Of a DNA stretch of 64,000 bases, positions 26,533 to 34,243 are shown piece by piece. The notes beneath the pieces were generated by a model. It was given only the letters and a program-made list of their open reading frames with translations. It was not told the origin of the DNA and did no database searches. The position numbers and the translations under genes are program-made. The stretch covers positions 1 to 64,000 of the forward strand of contig CAZWUW010000002.1 in the NCBI GenBank assembly GCA_964636895.1. Direction: 5' to 3'. This DNA is from CAZWUW01 sp964636895 (GTDB taxonomy: Bacteria > Bacillota > Thermincolia > Thermincolales > CAZWUW01). How positions within the stretch are numbered: the stretch's first letter is position 1; each line of letters begins with the position of its first letter.

Positions 26533-28051
26533 AGGTATCAGGAGCAGTAGCGCCTGCAGGTGCATTAGGGGCAGTAGAGTCAGCAGGTGCAGGGAGCATA
26601 GGCCAGATAGCTCCCCAGAGGGCCTCGTCGCCCAGCATCTCTTCCTGCTCAATATCAACGTATTCCGTATGCTGTGCCAGCCAATTGACCCATTCCTGAT
26701 ATGGAAGGGTCTTTTCTTTTTGTACCGTCTGTTGGGCGTGTCCGGCGGCCGGCGGCAGGACCATGGCTATGCCGGGGAACAATGCGGCCAGGGCAGCAGC
26801 TATTTCTGTTCCGGCAGTGTCCGTATCCACCCAGGCGGATATACCAGAGATTTGATTGTTCTCCGTGATCAGAGTCAGCAACCGTTTATGGGCAGTGCGC
26901 AGGCGGCCGTCAATGCCTAATACCAGTATATCAGGGCGCTTTTTCAACCAGCCTGATTTGTGCATTTTAAGCAGTAGCGCTCTGTTTTCTGTGAGAATTA
27001 GCTGGGTTGCCGGGGTTTTGAAGGATATCGCCTCTTCCACCTGGATATTTGTTACGGCCTGTATTGAGGTGGCGGCTTGGCCGCCGGTAACTAGGCTCCC
27101 GGCCAGGTAGATGCTGTAAAGGCTGCCCCGGGATATGAGTCCGGTTTCGGCGAGGGAGACATTGAAAATTTCTTCTGTGTATAAAACTAGGTTGTCCCTT
27201 TGCCGGTCAAATAGCTTGGAACCGCCAATGGCCTGGTGGTAGCCGGCACCGTTTTCTTTCCAGTCAAACCCGTCAGGACTGGCGGCAATTGCGCCGGCCA
27301 GAGCGGTCCAGAACTCGAGGGTTATAGCAAAAAAGCTATTCATGTTGGCCGGGTCAAAAACCTTGCGAGGCTGTTCGGGGAGATGCGGCGGTGCCGGGGA
27401 CTCCCCTTTTAAGTAGGCACCGGTTTTATCCAGCAGGCCGCGGGATGTGATTTTAAGCTGTTCCAATAACCGCAATTGCTTCAGCAACCGCAACCGTTCC
27501 TGTGTCATTGGCTGCTCCCGGCTGTTCTCTCGGCTGCTCCCCTGGCTGTTCGACCGGGCTTCGGTGGATATTTCAATTGCCTGCCATTTTTTGGTCAGCC
27601 TTTTTGTCCAGGCGCGGGCGCTGACTGCTGCCGATATTTTGGCCTCATTAAGGCTGGCGGTCAGTTTTAGGCCGCGGTAGTACTGTGTCTGTAACGGGGA
27701 CAGACCGTCCGCTTTTAATCGCACCCACAGGATTAGCCAGCCGGCTTTAACCAGTAGATTTGCCGTTTCTTCCGGAATGAGGTTTTGGGCAGGGGTCTGT
27801 TCTTTGAGGGCGGCAGATAATCTGCCCGCTTCCAGGGCGTTCCGGTGCCGATACAGCCTGAGCAGAAGGTCATGCAGCCCTTTGCCGGGCGTGAAATCAT
27901 CCTGGCCCCACTCGACGTAGCCCGCTGTTTTTATTTTGCGCGCGCTTTCGAGGTAGACTTTCCAGTGCCAAAAGCCTTCTCTGACCATAGGCTCGGAGGC
28001 TGGGCGCCAGCCGGCCAGCAGTTTTATTTCAGGCGGAAATTCTAAGTGCAT
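26489..28051 (-). CDS. jetD: JetD-like TOPRIM nuclease of the Wadjet system (inverted)
   Basis: 520-aa protein. The C-terminal half has a TOPRIM-like layout: the glutamate in LILTENRALLLKM (about 350), IDGRLRTAHKRLL, then the metal-binding acidic cluster WVDTDTAGTEIA (about 407-418) and YVDIEQEEMLGDEALW. These are the elements expected of JetD, the subunit that cleaves DNA. The N-terminal part is a helical arm region. AAGGAG stands 6 bp before the ATG. Unlike canonical jetABCD it is convergent to jetABC, and its stop lies 44 bp inside jetC. The last ~35 residues are a Pro/Ala/Thr-rich tail (APADSTAPNAPAG...) that may be a secondary extension. A 32-nt repeat is built into the coding region at 27687-27718. 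Confidence 0.75.
   Translation of the reverse strand: MHLEFPPEIKLLAGWRPASEPMVREGFWHWKVYLESARKIKTAGYVEWGQDDFTPGKGLHDLLLRLYRHRNALEAGRLSAALKEQTPAQNLIPEETANLLVKAGWLILWVRLKADGLSPLQTQYYRGLKLTASLNEAKISAAVSARAWTKRLTKKWQAIEISTEARSNSQGSSRENSREQPMTQERLRLLKQLRLLEQLKITSRGLLDKTGAYLKGESPAPPHLPEQPRKVFDPANMNSFFAITLEFWTALAGAIAASPDGFDWKENGAGYHQAIGGSKLFDRQRDNLVLYTEEIFNVSLAETGLISRGSLYSIYLAGSLVTGGQAATSIQAVTNIQVEEAISFKTPATQLILTENRALLLKMHKSGWLKKRPDILVLGIDGRLRTAHKRLLTLITENNQISGISAWVDTDTAGTEIAAALAALFPGIAMVLPPAAGHAQQTVQKEKTLPYQEWVNWLAQHTEYVDIEQEEMLGDEALWGAIWPMLPAPADSTAPNAPAGATAPDTSTPPAPGPPGTLPG
27687..27718. repeat. REP-like palindromic repeat, copy 1 (inside jetD)
   Basis: A 32-nt element beginning GTCTGTAACGGGGACAGACC, with GTCTGT/ACAGAC able to pair. 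31 of 32 bases match the copy at 31183-31214. Here it is read in frame as LKADGLSPLQT of JetD. Confidence 0.85.
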
Positions 28052-28135
28052 TGGGCTCTCCTTGTTGTTTATATTAAAAGTAATGCAGGGTATTTTCTTT
28101 GTTTGGTAAGCTTTTTCCTGCTTGTGACAAGAATT

Positions 28136-28176
28136 AAAAAAATCATCTTCCGCATTTAGCGAGAAGGTGATTTTTG
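28136..28176. terminator. Bidirectional hairpin between jetD and the riboswitch
   Basis: AAAAATCATCTTC (28138-28150) pairs with GAAGGTGATTTTT (28163-28175), with A- and T-runs on both sides. About 45 bp here resemble the hairpin downstream of the ATPase gene at 31216-31263, so it is probably a second copy of a dispersed element as well as a possible terminator. Confidence 0.6.
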
Positions 28177-28240
28177 GGGATTTAACCGGTGGCCAGCTCT
28201 ATTCTGCTCCTGAATGAACCAACCAACATCCACGAGAAAG

Positions 28241-28290
28241 AGCATGCCTGACAACAGGCAGCCGGTTGGCTGCCTGTTGTCAGGCATGCT
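28241..28290. repeat. 23-24-bp perfect palindrome
   Basis: AGCATGCCTGACAACAGGCA, continuing to 28263, is followed by the loop GGTT and its exact complement through 28290; G28240/C28291 extend the stem. No T-run follows, so it is not an ordinary terminator. Confidence 0.9.
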
Positions 28291-28327
28291 CGCAATTTCC
28301 AAAATATCAAGGAAAAAGCAAAAAAAC

Positions 28328-28356
28328 TTGCTTTTTTTAGCAATTGCACCTATAAT
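28328..28356 (+). promoter_or_regulatory. Promoter of the riboswitch/ATPase transcript
   Basis: TTGCTT (28328-28333), 17-nt spacer, TATAAT (28351-28356). Transcription would start about 35 nt before the riboswitch core. Confidence 0.7.
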
Positions 28357-28398
28357 AAATTAGTAAAGTCGTTTTAGAATTTAATAATTTTATATTTA

Positions 28399-28526
28399 TA
28401 TAGAGGGAGTAACGCTCTGTGATTATTTCACAGAGGTATTGGTCGTCATCACGGTTGATTAACCCGGCCATTATCATAAGTCGTGAGACTCTGTGCCATA
28501 ATTATTATAGGTACAGAGTTTTTTTA
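28399..28526 (+). ncRNA. yybP-ykoY (Mn2+) riboswitch with expression-platform terminator
   Basis: Conserved pieces of the yybP-ykoY class are present in order: GGGAGTA right after the 5' P1 strand (ATAGAG, 28400-28405), a perfect CTCTGTG/CACAGAG hairpin, GTCGTCATCACGG, and GTCGTGAGACTCTG with the 3' P1 strand (28489-28494). ACTCTGTGCC (28488-28497) can instead pair with GGTACAGAGT (28510-28519), followed by T8, making a terminator that shares bases with P1. Metal binding would stabilise P1 and prevent termination, turning on the downstream cation ATPase. Known members sense Mn2+. Confidence 0.85.
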
Positions 28527-28573
28527 TTGTCAAAAAGTTTTTGGTAGCTATTTATTATGAGGGAGGCAAGCGA

Positions 28574-31177
28574 ATGCAGGAAATTTACAACAAATCGGCT
28601 GACACCGTGCTAAAGGAAATGCAGGCAGATATGACCGGTTTGACTTCAGAGGAAGTTGAGAGAAGAAGGCAGGAGTTTGGCTATAACGAACTCCACGAAG
28701 CGAAAAGGCCAAGTGTGATACAAGTTTTTTTCAATCAGTTCGCCGATTTTCTGGTGATCATACTTTTGGCGGCGGCGGCTATTTCCTTTCTGTTAAAGGA
28801 TTACAAAAGCACCGGGGTAATCTTGGCGGTGACAATACTTAACGCCGTTTTAGGGACAGTGCAGCATATTAAAGCGCAAAAATCTCTGGATAGTTTAAAG
28901 GCTCTTTCTTCGCCGGTGGCCCGGGTTTTAAGGGGGGGCCAAAAAGTAGAAACCCCTTCCAGAGAAGTAGTCCCGGGGGACATATTGTTTTTGGAAGCCG
29001 GGGATTTTGTAAGCGCGGATGGCAGAATTATCGAGAATTACAGCTTACAGGCAAATGAAAGCTCACTGACCGGTGAATCAGTGAGCGTAATTAAAACAGT
29101 GGAAGAAATCAGCGAGTCGGATGTTCCGATAGGCGACAGGAAAAACATGGTCTTCGCCGGCAGTCTAATCACCTATGGTCGTTCTGTAGTTGCCATTACC
29201 GGCACAGGTATGCATACTGAGCTCGGCAAAATTGCCACTTTGCTGGAAACCGCTCAGGAAAAGAAAACACCTCTGCAGGTTAGCCTTGATAAGTTTGGCA
29301 AAAAACTTGCGGCGGCGATTATGGTTTTATGTGCCGCTATTTTTGTGCTTAATGTTTACCGCGGCTTTGGGACGGTGGAATCCTTTATGTTTGCCGTCGC
29401 GCTGGCGGTTGCAGCGATTCCGGAAGCGCTCAGCTCGATCGTTACCATAGTATTGGCCATTGGCACACAGAAGATGGCAAGGGAACACGCTATCGTCAGA
29501 AAGTTGCAGGCGGTTGAAAGCCTGGGCAGTGTTTCGGTCATCTGCTCCGATAAAACAGGCACCCTGACCCAGAATAAAATGGTGGTGGAGAGGTTGTATG
29601 CCGGCGGCAAGCCTTTCGAGGTTAATAACATAAATATGACCGGCGACCTGCAAAGAAAAATCGTTGAAATGAGCGTGCTCTGCAATGATGCGGTTACTTA
29701 CGGCGAGCAGGAAATCGGGGACCCGACGGAGATAGCCTTGGTAAACATGGCGGAGTTATATGCGATCGATGAAATTGAATTGAGAGAAAAATACCCCCGG
29801 CAGTCCGAGCTGCCTTTTGATTCGGAAAGAAAGCTGATGAGTACCCTGCATGTTTTAGAAGGTCAGGTTACGATGGTCACCAAGGGCGCTTTAGATGTGA
29901 TTATCCAAAGAGCAACGGCAATAGACACGGGGAGCAGCCGCAAACCGATTACTCCGGAAGATATTGAAGAGATAAACCGGATTAACCGGGAGTTTTCCCA
30001 GCACGGGCTGAGGGTTCTGGCTTTTGGCTATAAGACATTTGAAGCCCCGGTAGAATTGACGCTGGACGATGAACATGACCTGGTTTTTATCGGGCTCGTG
30101 GCGATGTTTGATCCTCCCCGGGAGGAATCGGCACAGGCGGTTGAAGATTGCATAAATGCGGGGATTATACCCGTAATGATCACGGGGGACCATAAAATTA
30201 CGGCGGCTGCTATCGCCAGGCAGATAGGGATTCTCAAAGCAACCGGCAGGGTTGTGGAAGGCAGTGAAATCGACAAGCTGACCGATGAACAATTAAAGGC
30301 AGCTGTAGAGGGCATTGCTGTTTATGCAAGGGTGTCCCCAGAACATAAAATCAGGATAGTGCGAGCCTGGCAAGACAGGGGTAATGTGGTGGCCATGACC
30401 GGTGACGGGGTTAACGATGCGCCTGCCCTGAAGCAGGCTGATATCGGGATTGCCATGGGCAAGGTGGGTACTGAGGTGGCCAAGGATGCATCGGCAATGG
30501 TTTTGACTGATGATAATTTTGCCACCATTGTAAAAGCTGTATCTCATGGCAGAAGCATTTACACTAATATAAAAAATTCCATCAAATTTCTTTTGGCGGG
30601 GAATACGGCGGGGATTTTAGCGGTTTTATATACGTCCATCGCAAATTTACCGCTGCCCTTTGCTGCGGTGCATCTTTTATTTATAAATCTGTTGACCGAC
30701 TCCTTGCCGGCAATTGCCTTGGGGTTGGAGCCGCACAGCAATAAAGTAATGGAAGAAAAGCCCAGGGATATAAACGAGCCTATCCTGACCAAACCCTTTT
30801 TGACATCGGTTGTGTTTGAAGGTTTCGTGATTGCGGCGTCTACAGTGGCGGCTTTTTATTATGGTTTAAATAAGGGCGGGGTGTCCATGGGGAGCACGAT
30901 GGCGTTTATCACCCTTTCCCTGGCGCGGTTAATTCATGGCTTTAACTGCCGTTCCCGGCGTCCGTTACACAAAATAGGTCTGTTTACCAATAAATATCAG
31001 TGGTATGCGTTATTGGCAGGAATTTTTATGTTGGGACTGGTCATTACGCTGGATCCTTTGAAGCTGGTGTTTGACGTGTATGATAATATCATCAATGAGT
31101 TACCAGTAATACTGGGTTTGGCCTTTATTCCCTTAATAGTTGTACAGGCCTATAAGACAATACGGGAAAAAATATAG
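28574..31177 (+). CDS. P-type cation-transporting ATPase (Ca2+/Mn2+ type, P2)
   Basis: 867-aa P2-type ATPase, close in length to bacterial Ca2+-ATPases. It has an N-terminal cation_ATPase_N segment, the actuator-domain loop SLTGES, the phosphorylation site CSDKTGTLTQNKM, the nucleotide-domain KGALDVI, and the hinge MTGDGVNDAPALKQADIG. About ten helices are seen, with VALAVAAIPEALSS as the M4 ion-binding region and HLLFINLLTDSLPAIALGLEP in M6. It would export Ca2+ or Mn2+. The yybP-ykoY riboswitch in its leader favours induction by manganese, as known for related ATPases. ATG 28574 follows GAGGGAGG; the GTG at 28541 has no ribosome binding site. Confidence 0.92.
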   Translation: MQEIYNKSADTVLKEMQADMTGLTSEEVERRRQEFGYNELHEAKRPSVIQVFFNQFADFLVIILLAAAAISFLLKDYKSTGVILAVTILNAVLGTVQHIKAQKSLDSLKALSSPVARVLRGGQKVETPSREVVPGDILFLEAGDFVSADGRIIENYSLQANESSLTGESVSVIKTVEEISESDVPIGDRKNMVFAGSLITYGRSVVAITGTGMHTELGKIATLLETAQEKKTPLQVSLDKFGKKLAAAIMVLCAAIFVLNVYRGFGTVESFMFAVALAVAAIPEALSSIVTIVLAIGTQKMAREHAIVRKLQAVESLGSVSVICSDKTGTLTQNKMVVERLYAGGKPFEVNNINMTGDLQRKIVEMSVLCNDAVTYGEQEIGDPTEIALVNMAELYAIDEIELREKYPRQSELPFDSERKLMSTLHVLEGQVTMVTKGALDVIIQRATAIDTGSSRKPITPEDIEEINRINREFSQHGLRVLAFGYKTFEAPVELTLDDEHDLVFIGLVAMFDPPREESAQAVEDCINAGIIPVMITGDHKITAAAIARQIGILKATGRVVEGSEIDKLTDEQLKAAVEGIAVYARVSPEHKIRIVRAWQDRGNVVAMTGDGVNDAPALKQADIGIAMGKVGTEVAKDASAMVLTDDNFATIVKAVSHGRSIYTNIKNSIKFLLAGNTAGILAVLYTSIANLPLPFAAVHLLFINLLTDSLPAIALGLEPHSNKVMEEKPRDINEPILTKPFLTSVVFEGFVIAASTVAAFYYGLNKGGVSMGSTMAFITLSLARLIHGFNCRSRRPLHKIGLFTNKYQWYALLAGIFMLGLVITLDPLKLVFDVYDNIINELPVILGLAFIPLIVVQAYKTIREKI

Positions 31178-31182
31178 TAATA

Positions 31183-31214
31183 GTCTGTAACGGGGACAGA
31201 CCGTTCGCTTTTAA
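31183..31214. repeat. REP-like palindromic repeat, copy 2
   Basis: The same 32-nt element as at 27687 with one C-to-T change, directly followed by the hairpin at 31224-31263. It lies in the gap after the ATPase stop codon. Confidence 0.85.
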
Positions 31215-31223
31215 GAAGAATTA

Positions 31224-31264
31224 AAAAAATCACCTTCCGCATTTTTGCGTGAAGGTGATTTTTA
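31224..31264. terminator. Bidirectional terminator between the ATPase gene and the IDEAL-type gene
   Basis: AAATCACCTTC (31227-31237) pairs with GAAGGTGATTT (31251-31261), with inner CGCA/TGCG pairing. It is flanked by an A-run and a T-run, so it can serve both converging genes. Confidence 0.85.
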
Positions 31265-31271
31265 GTCTTTC

Positions 31272-31814
31272 TTAGGCAATTTTTCTCCACTCCTCCGATA
31301 ACGCTATAAATTGTTTTTTGTCCCTGGCATCCAGGGCATTGTCAATCAGGATCAGCAGCGCTTGTTTGTAGATCTTGGCAAACTCCAGGTCAAACTCTGT
31401 GCGTTCCCCGAGCTCAGCCATCATCCGCTCTAACGCCGGGATGGCTTTGGCGAAGGGGTTCGGTGCGCAGATGTTGATGTACCAGTAAGGGCTCGCCCGC
31501 TCGGGGAAGATCAGGTAAATGTAATACAGATCCAGGGATTGAATGATTTCAAAGATTGCATTGATGTCCTTGTAGCCCTCGCCGTTATACGTCAGAATGG
31601 TGGGGACTTTTGCCGTGTCACAACTGATTACCAACAGGGGCTCATCTGTGATGTAGGTCAGGTCGTTTAAAAAAACGCCCTTATCAATTACTTCCAGTTC
31701 GCTCCACAGCCGGAAGACGATCCCCAGGGTCATGTTGTCCCTGATTTCATAATCCTTTACATACTGCATCAGGACCTTGGTCTTGCTTTTGGCAGTAATA
31801 AACTTCTTCAGCAT
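31272..31814 (-). CDS. Hypothetical protein with C-terminal IDEAL-like motif
   Basis: About 180 aa, soluble. The last ~25 residues (LIDNALDARDKKQFIALSEEW) resemble the short IDEAL domain found at the end of Firmicutes proteins such as YpiB/ComK-regulating peptides. The rest is not recognised. ATG 31814 is preceded at 7 bp by AGGAGGT; the longer frame starting at 31874 includes that site and is therefore not used. It is a single gene between two convergent or divergent units, and its function is unknown. Confidence 0.75.
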   Translation of the reverse strand: MLKKFITAKSKTKVLMQYVKDYEIRDNMTLGIVFRLWSELEVIDKGVFLNDLTYITDEPLLVISCDTAKVPTILTYNGEGYKDINAIFEIIQSLDLYYIYLIFPERASPYWYINICAPNPFAKAIPALERMMAELGERTEFDLEFAKIYKQALLILIDNALDARDKKQFIALSEEWRKIA

Positions 31815-31992
31815 TTTCAGCACCTCCTTCCTTTGCTTAGTATTTCGTGAAAATCGGTAATTTCCTTTATACAAAAGCTTCGCTGGACCAACGCCGGTTC
31901 TGTCCGTTGAAGTACAAAAATGCGTTAGTCTTTCACTTTTGCCGATTCTCAGCTATAATGAATAGTGATTTTGCATTATAGGAGGATTTAAG

Positions 31993-33546
31993 GTGAGTGT
32001 ATTAAATGTGGAAAAGGTTTCTCATGGTTTTGGGGAGCGGGTTATTCTTGATGATGTGTCTTTTCGCCTGCTTAAAGGTGAACACGTGGGTCTTATCGGT
32101 GCCAACGGTGAAGGGAAATCGACTTTCTTAAATATAATTACCGGCCAGTTAATGCCTGATGCGGGAAAAGTCGAATGGTCAAACCGGGTGACGGTCGGCT
32201 ACCTGGATCAGCACACCACACTGGAGCCAGGACAAACTATTCGCGCTGTTTTGCGTAGTGCCTTTAACCGGCTTCTCGGCCTGGAAACGGAAATGCAGAC
32301 TGCCTATGAAAAAATGGCCACGGCCGATGAGGAGGAAATGAATAAGCTCCTTGAGGCGGTGGGGGATATTCAGGATATTCTGGACCACAGCGGTTTTTAT
32401 ACTATTGACGCTAACGTAGAAGCAGTGGCCAATGGTCTGGGCTTGGGAAGCATTGGCCTGGACCGGGAGGTTGGAAATTTAAGCGGTGGCCAGCGAACCA
32501 AGGTGTTGTTGGCTAAGCTGTTATTGGAACAGCCATCTATTCTGCTCCTGGATGAACCAACCAACTTTCTTGATGAAGAGCACATTGCCTGGCTGACCAA
32601 GTATTTGCAGGATTATGAGAATGCCTTCATCCTGATTACCCACGATATAGAGTTCCTCAACAAGGTAATCAATGTCATTTATCATGTTGAGCAGGGCCGG
32701 TTAACGCGCTATGTAGGTGATTATAACAAGTTTATGGAGCTTTATGAAACTAACAAGGCCAAGCATCATCAGGCATACGAAAAACAGCAGCAGGAAATCG
32801 CTAGGCTGGAGGACTTTGTGGCCAGGAATAAGGCTCGCATCTCTACTACCGGTCGGGCCAAAAGCAGGCAAAAGCAGTTAGATAAGATGGAGTTGATTGA
32901 AAAACCAAGGGAAAAGATGAAGCCAAACTTTAAGTTTCAGGAAGCCCGGGTTCCGAGTCGGATAATTTTTCGCACCGACGGTTTGCAAATTGGTTATGAC
33001 AGAGCGCTCACCAAGCCCCTGAATATTCAATTGGAGCGGGGGCAAAAGGTGGCTTTAAAGGGCTGTAACGGTTTAGGCAAATCAACCTTGCTGAAAACCC
33101 TGCTGGGAATTCTGCCACCGGTGGGGGGCAAGCTGGAAAGCGGGGATTACCTATATCCGGGATATTTTGAACAGGAAGCGCAGGGCAAAAACACTAAAAC
33201 GGCCCTGCAGGAATTATGGGACGAATATCCGGGGCTGACTCAGTTTGAGGCCAGAGCTGCCTTGGCCCGCTGCGGATTAAAAAATGAGCATATTACCAGC
33301 CAGATGCAGGTATTAAGCGGCGGGGAGCAGGCTAAGGTGCGCCTGTGCAAGCTGATGCTGCAGGAGACCAACTGGCTGGCGCTGGACGAGCCTACGAACC
33401 ATCTGGATGTAGATGCCAAGGCCGAGTTGAAAAAAGCTATAAGAGAGTTTAAAGGCACAGTGATTCTTGTCTGCCATGAACCGGAATTTTACGAAGATGT
33501 GGTGACCGAAGTCTGGAATGTGGAAGATTGGAGTGACTTGGGGTAA
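31993..33546 (+). CDS. ABC-F family ATPase (ribosome-associated type)
   Basis: 517 aa with two ABC domains and no membrane region. The first has Walker A GANGEGKST, signature LSGGQRTKV and Walker B LLLDEPTNFLDEEH; the second has GCNGLGKST, LSGGEQAKV and ALDEPTNHLD. The basic linker (about 245-310, ARNKARISTTGRAKSRQKQ) is the segment that ABC-F proteins insert toward the ribosomal P-site. The family includes translation factors and antibiotic-resistance proteins; which applies here cannot be read. Start GTG 31993 follows AGGAGG. Ordinary sigma-A-like TATAAT occurs at 31964. Confidence 0.9.
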   Translation: MSVLNVEKVSHGFGERVILDDVSFRLLKGEHVGLIGANGEGKSTFLNIITGQLMPDAGKVEWSNRVTVGYLDQHTTLEPGQTIRAVLRSAFNRLLGLETEMQTAYEKMATADEEEMNKLLEAVGDIQDILDHSGFYTIDANVEAVANGLGLGSIGLDREVGNLSGGQRTKVLLAKLLLEQPSILLLDEPTNFLDEEHIAWLTKYLQDYENAFILITHDIEFLNKVINVIYHVEQGRLTRYVGDYNKFMELYETNKAKHHQAYEKQQQEIARLEDFVARNKARISTTGRAKSRQKQLDKMELIEKPREKMKPNFKFQEARVPSRIIFRTDGLQIGYDRALTKPLNIQLERGQKVALKGCNGLGKSTLLKTLLGILPPVGGKLESGDYLYPGYFEQEAQGKNTKTALQELWDEYPGLTQFEARAALARCGLKNEHITSQMQVLSGGEQAKVRLCKLMLQETNWLALDEPTNHLDVDAKAELKKAIREFKGTVILVCHEPEFYEDVVTEVWNVEDWSDLG

Positions 33547-33552
33547 GGTGCG

Positions 33553-33591
33553 CGGCTAGGGTTAACGGCTAAGGTTCGCGGTTAGGGTTCG
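33553..33591. repeat. Three tandem 13-bp repeats (GGTTAGGGTT-like)
   Basis: CGGCTAGGGTTAA, CGGCTAAGGTTCG and CGGTTAGGGTTCG stand head to tail between two convergent genes and run into the last codons of the hydrolase gene. Confidence 0.75.
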
Positions 33592-34241
33592 CGCTGTCGG
33601 AAGCTTCCCGTTTGCAGGAATGAGTGGACTAATGCTGTGACTTCCGGCGTATGATGCAGCTCATCATGATTATAGTAAACGATAATAAAATCACTCATTC
33701 CGTCAAGTTTCGCGGATTTAACTTCTACTTTGCCATCACTTTCTTTTGATAAAAAAAAGCCTGCTAAAAGATTGTTGCGATTGCCGGCAATTACCCCAAT
33801 CTGCGGTTTTGCGGCGCCAAGAGGGGGTGCGATATCTGGCCCCCCGCTCAATAAAGCTTTAAGGGGTTTGAATATTTCCAGTGCCGGCCAAAATATTTTT
33901 TTGACCAGGTCAGCCAATTTAGTCCCGTGATTTGGTGTGCCAATCAAAACGCACCGACCCAGATTGCTGACTAAATGATTTGACAAGAGCGATCTGATGA
34001 TGAGACCACCAAAACTGTGTCCAACAAGGTGAATTTTATGCGGCTCGCCAATTTCGCCGGCGATTACCGATAATTCATTCGCCAATAAGTCGGCACAGTT
34101 TTTTAATGTGCTAAAAAAAGTTGGCAGGTTGACAGTTATAACCTTATAGTCCCACTGTTTCAGGTTGTTTTTCAGCGTATACATATCTGTTGCATTTCGG
34201 CAGAAGCCATGAACTAAAACAACTACATCGACGGTTTTCAT
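33582..34241 (-). CDS. Alpha/beta hydrolase (lipase/esterase-like)
   Basis: 219-aa cytosolic alpha/beta hydrolase. The oxyanion-hole motif VLVHGF is at the N-terminus, the nucleophile elbow VGHSFGG (serine near residue 73) follows, then GTPNHGTKLADL, which is typical of triacylglycerol lipase/PGAP1-like enzymes, and a late histidine in DELHHTPEV. There is no signal peptide, and the substrate is unknown. Its ATG is 2 bp from the stop of the coiled-coil gene upstream, so the pair is an operon. The C-terminal codons overlap a tandem repeat, which may have altered the last residues. Confidence 0.85.
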   Translation of the reverse strand: MKTVDVVVLVHGFCRNATDMYTLKNNLKQWDYKVITVNLPTFFSTLKNCADLLANELSVIAGEIGEPHKIHLVGHSFGGLIIRSLLSNHLVSNLGRCVLIGTPNHGTKLADLVKKIFWPALEIFKPLKALLSGGPDIAPPLGAAKPQIGVIAGNRNNLLAGFFLSKESDGKVEVKSAKLDGMSDFIIVYYNHDELHHTPEVTALVHSFLQTGSFRQREP

Positions 34242-34243
34242 TT

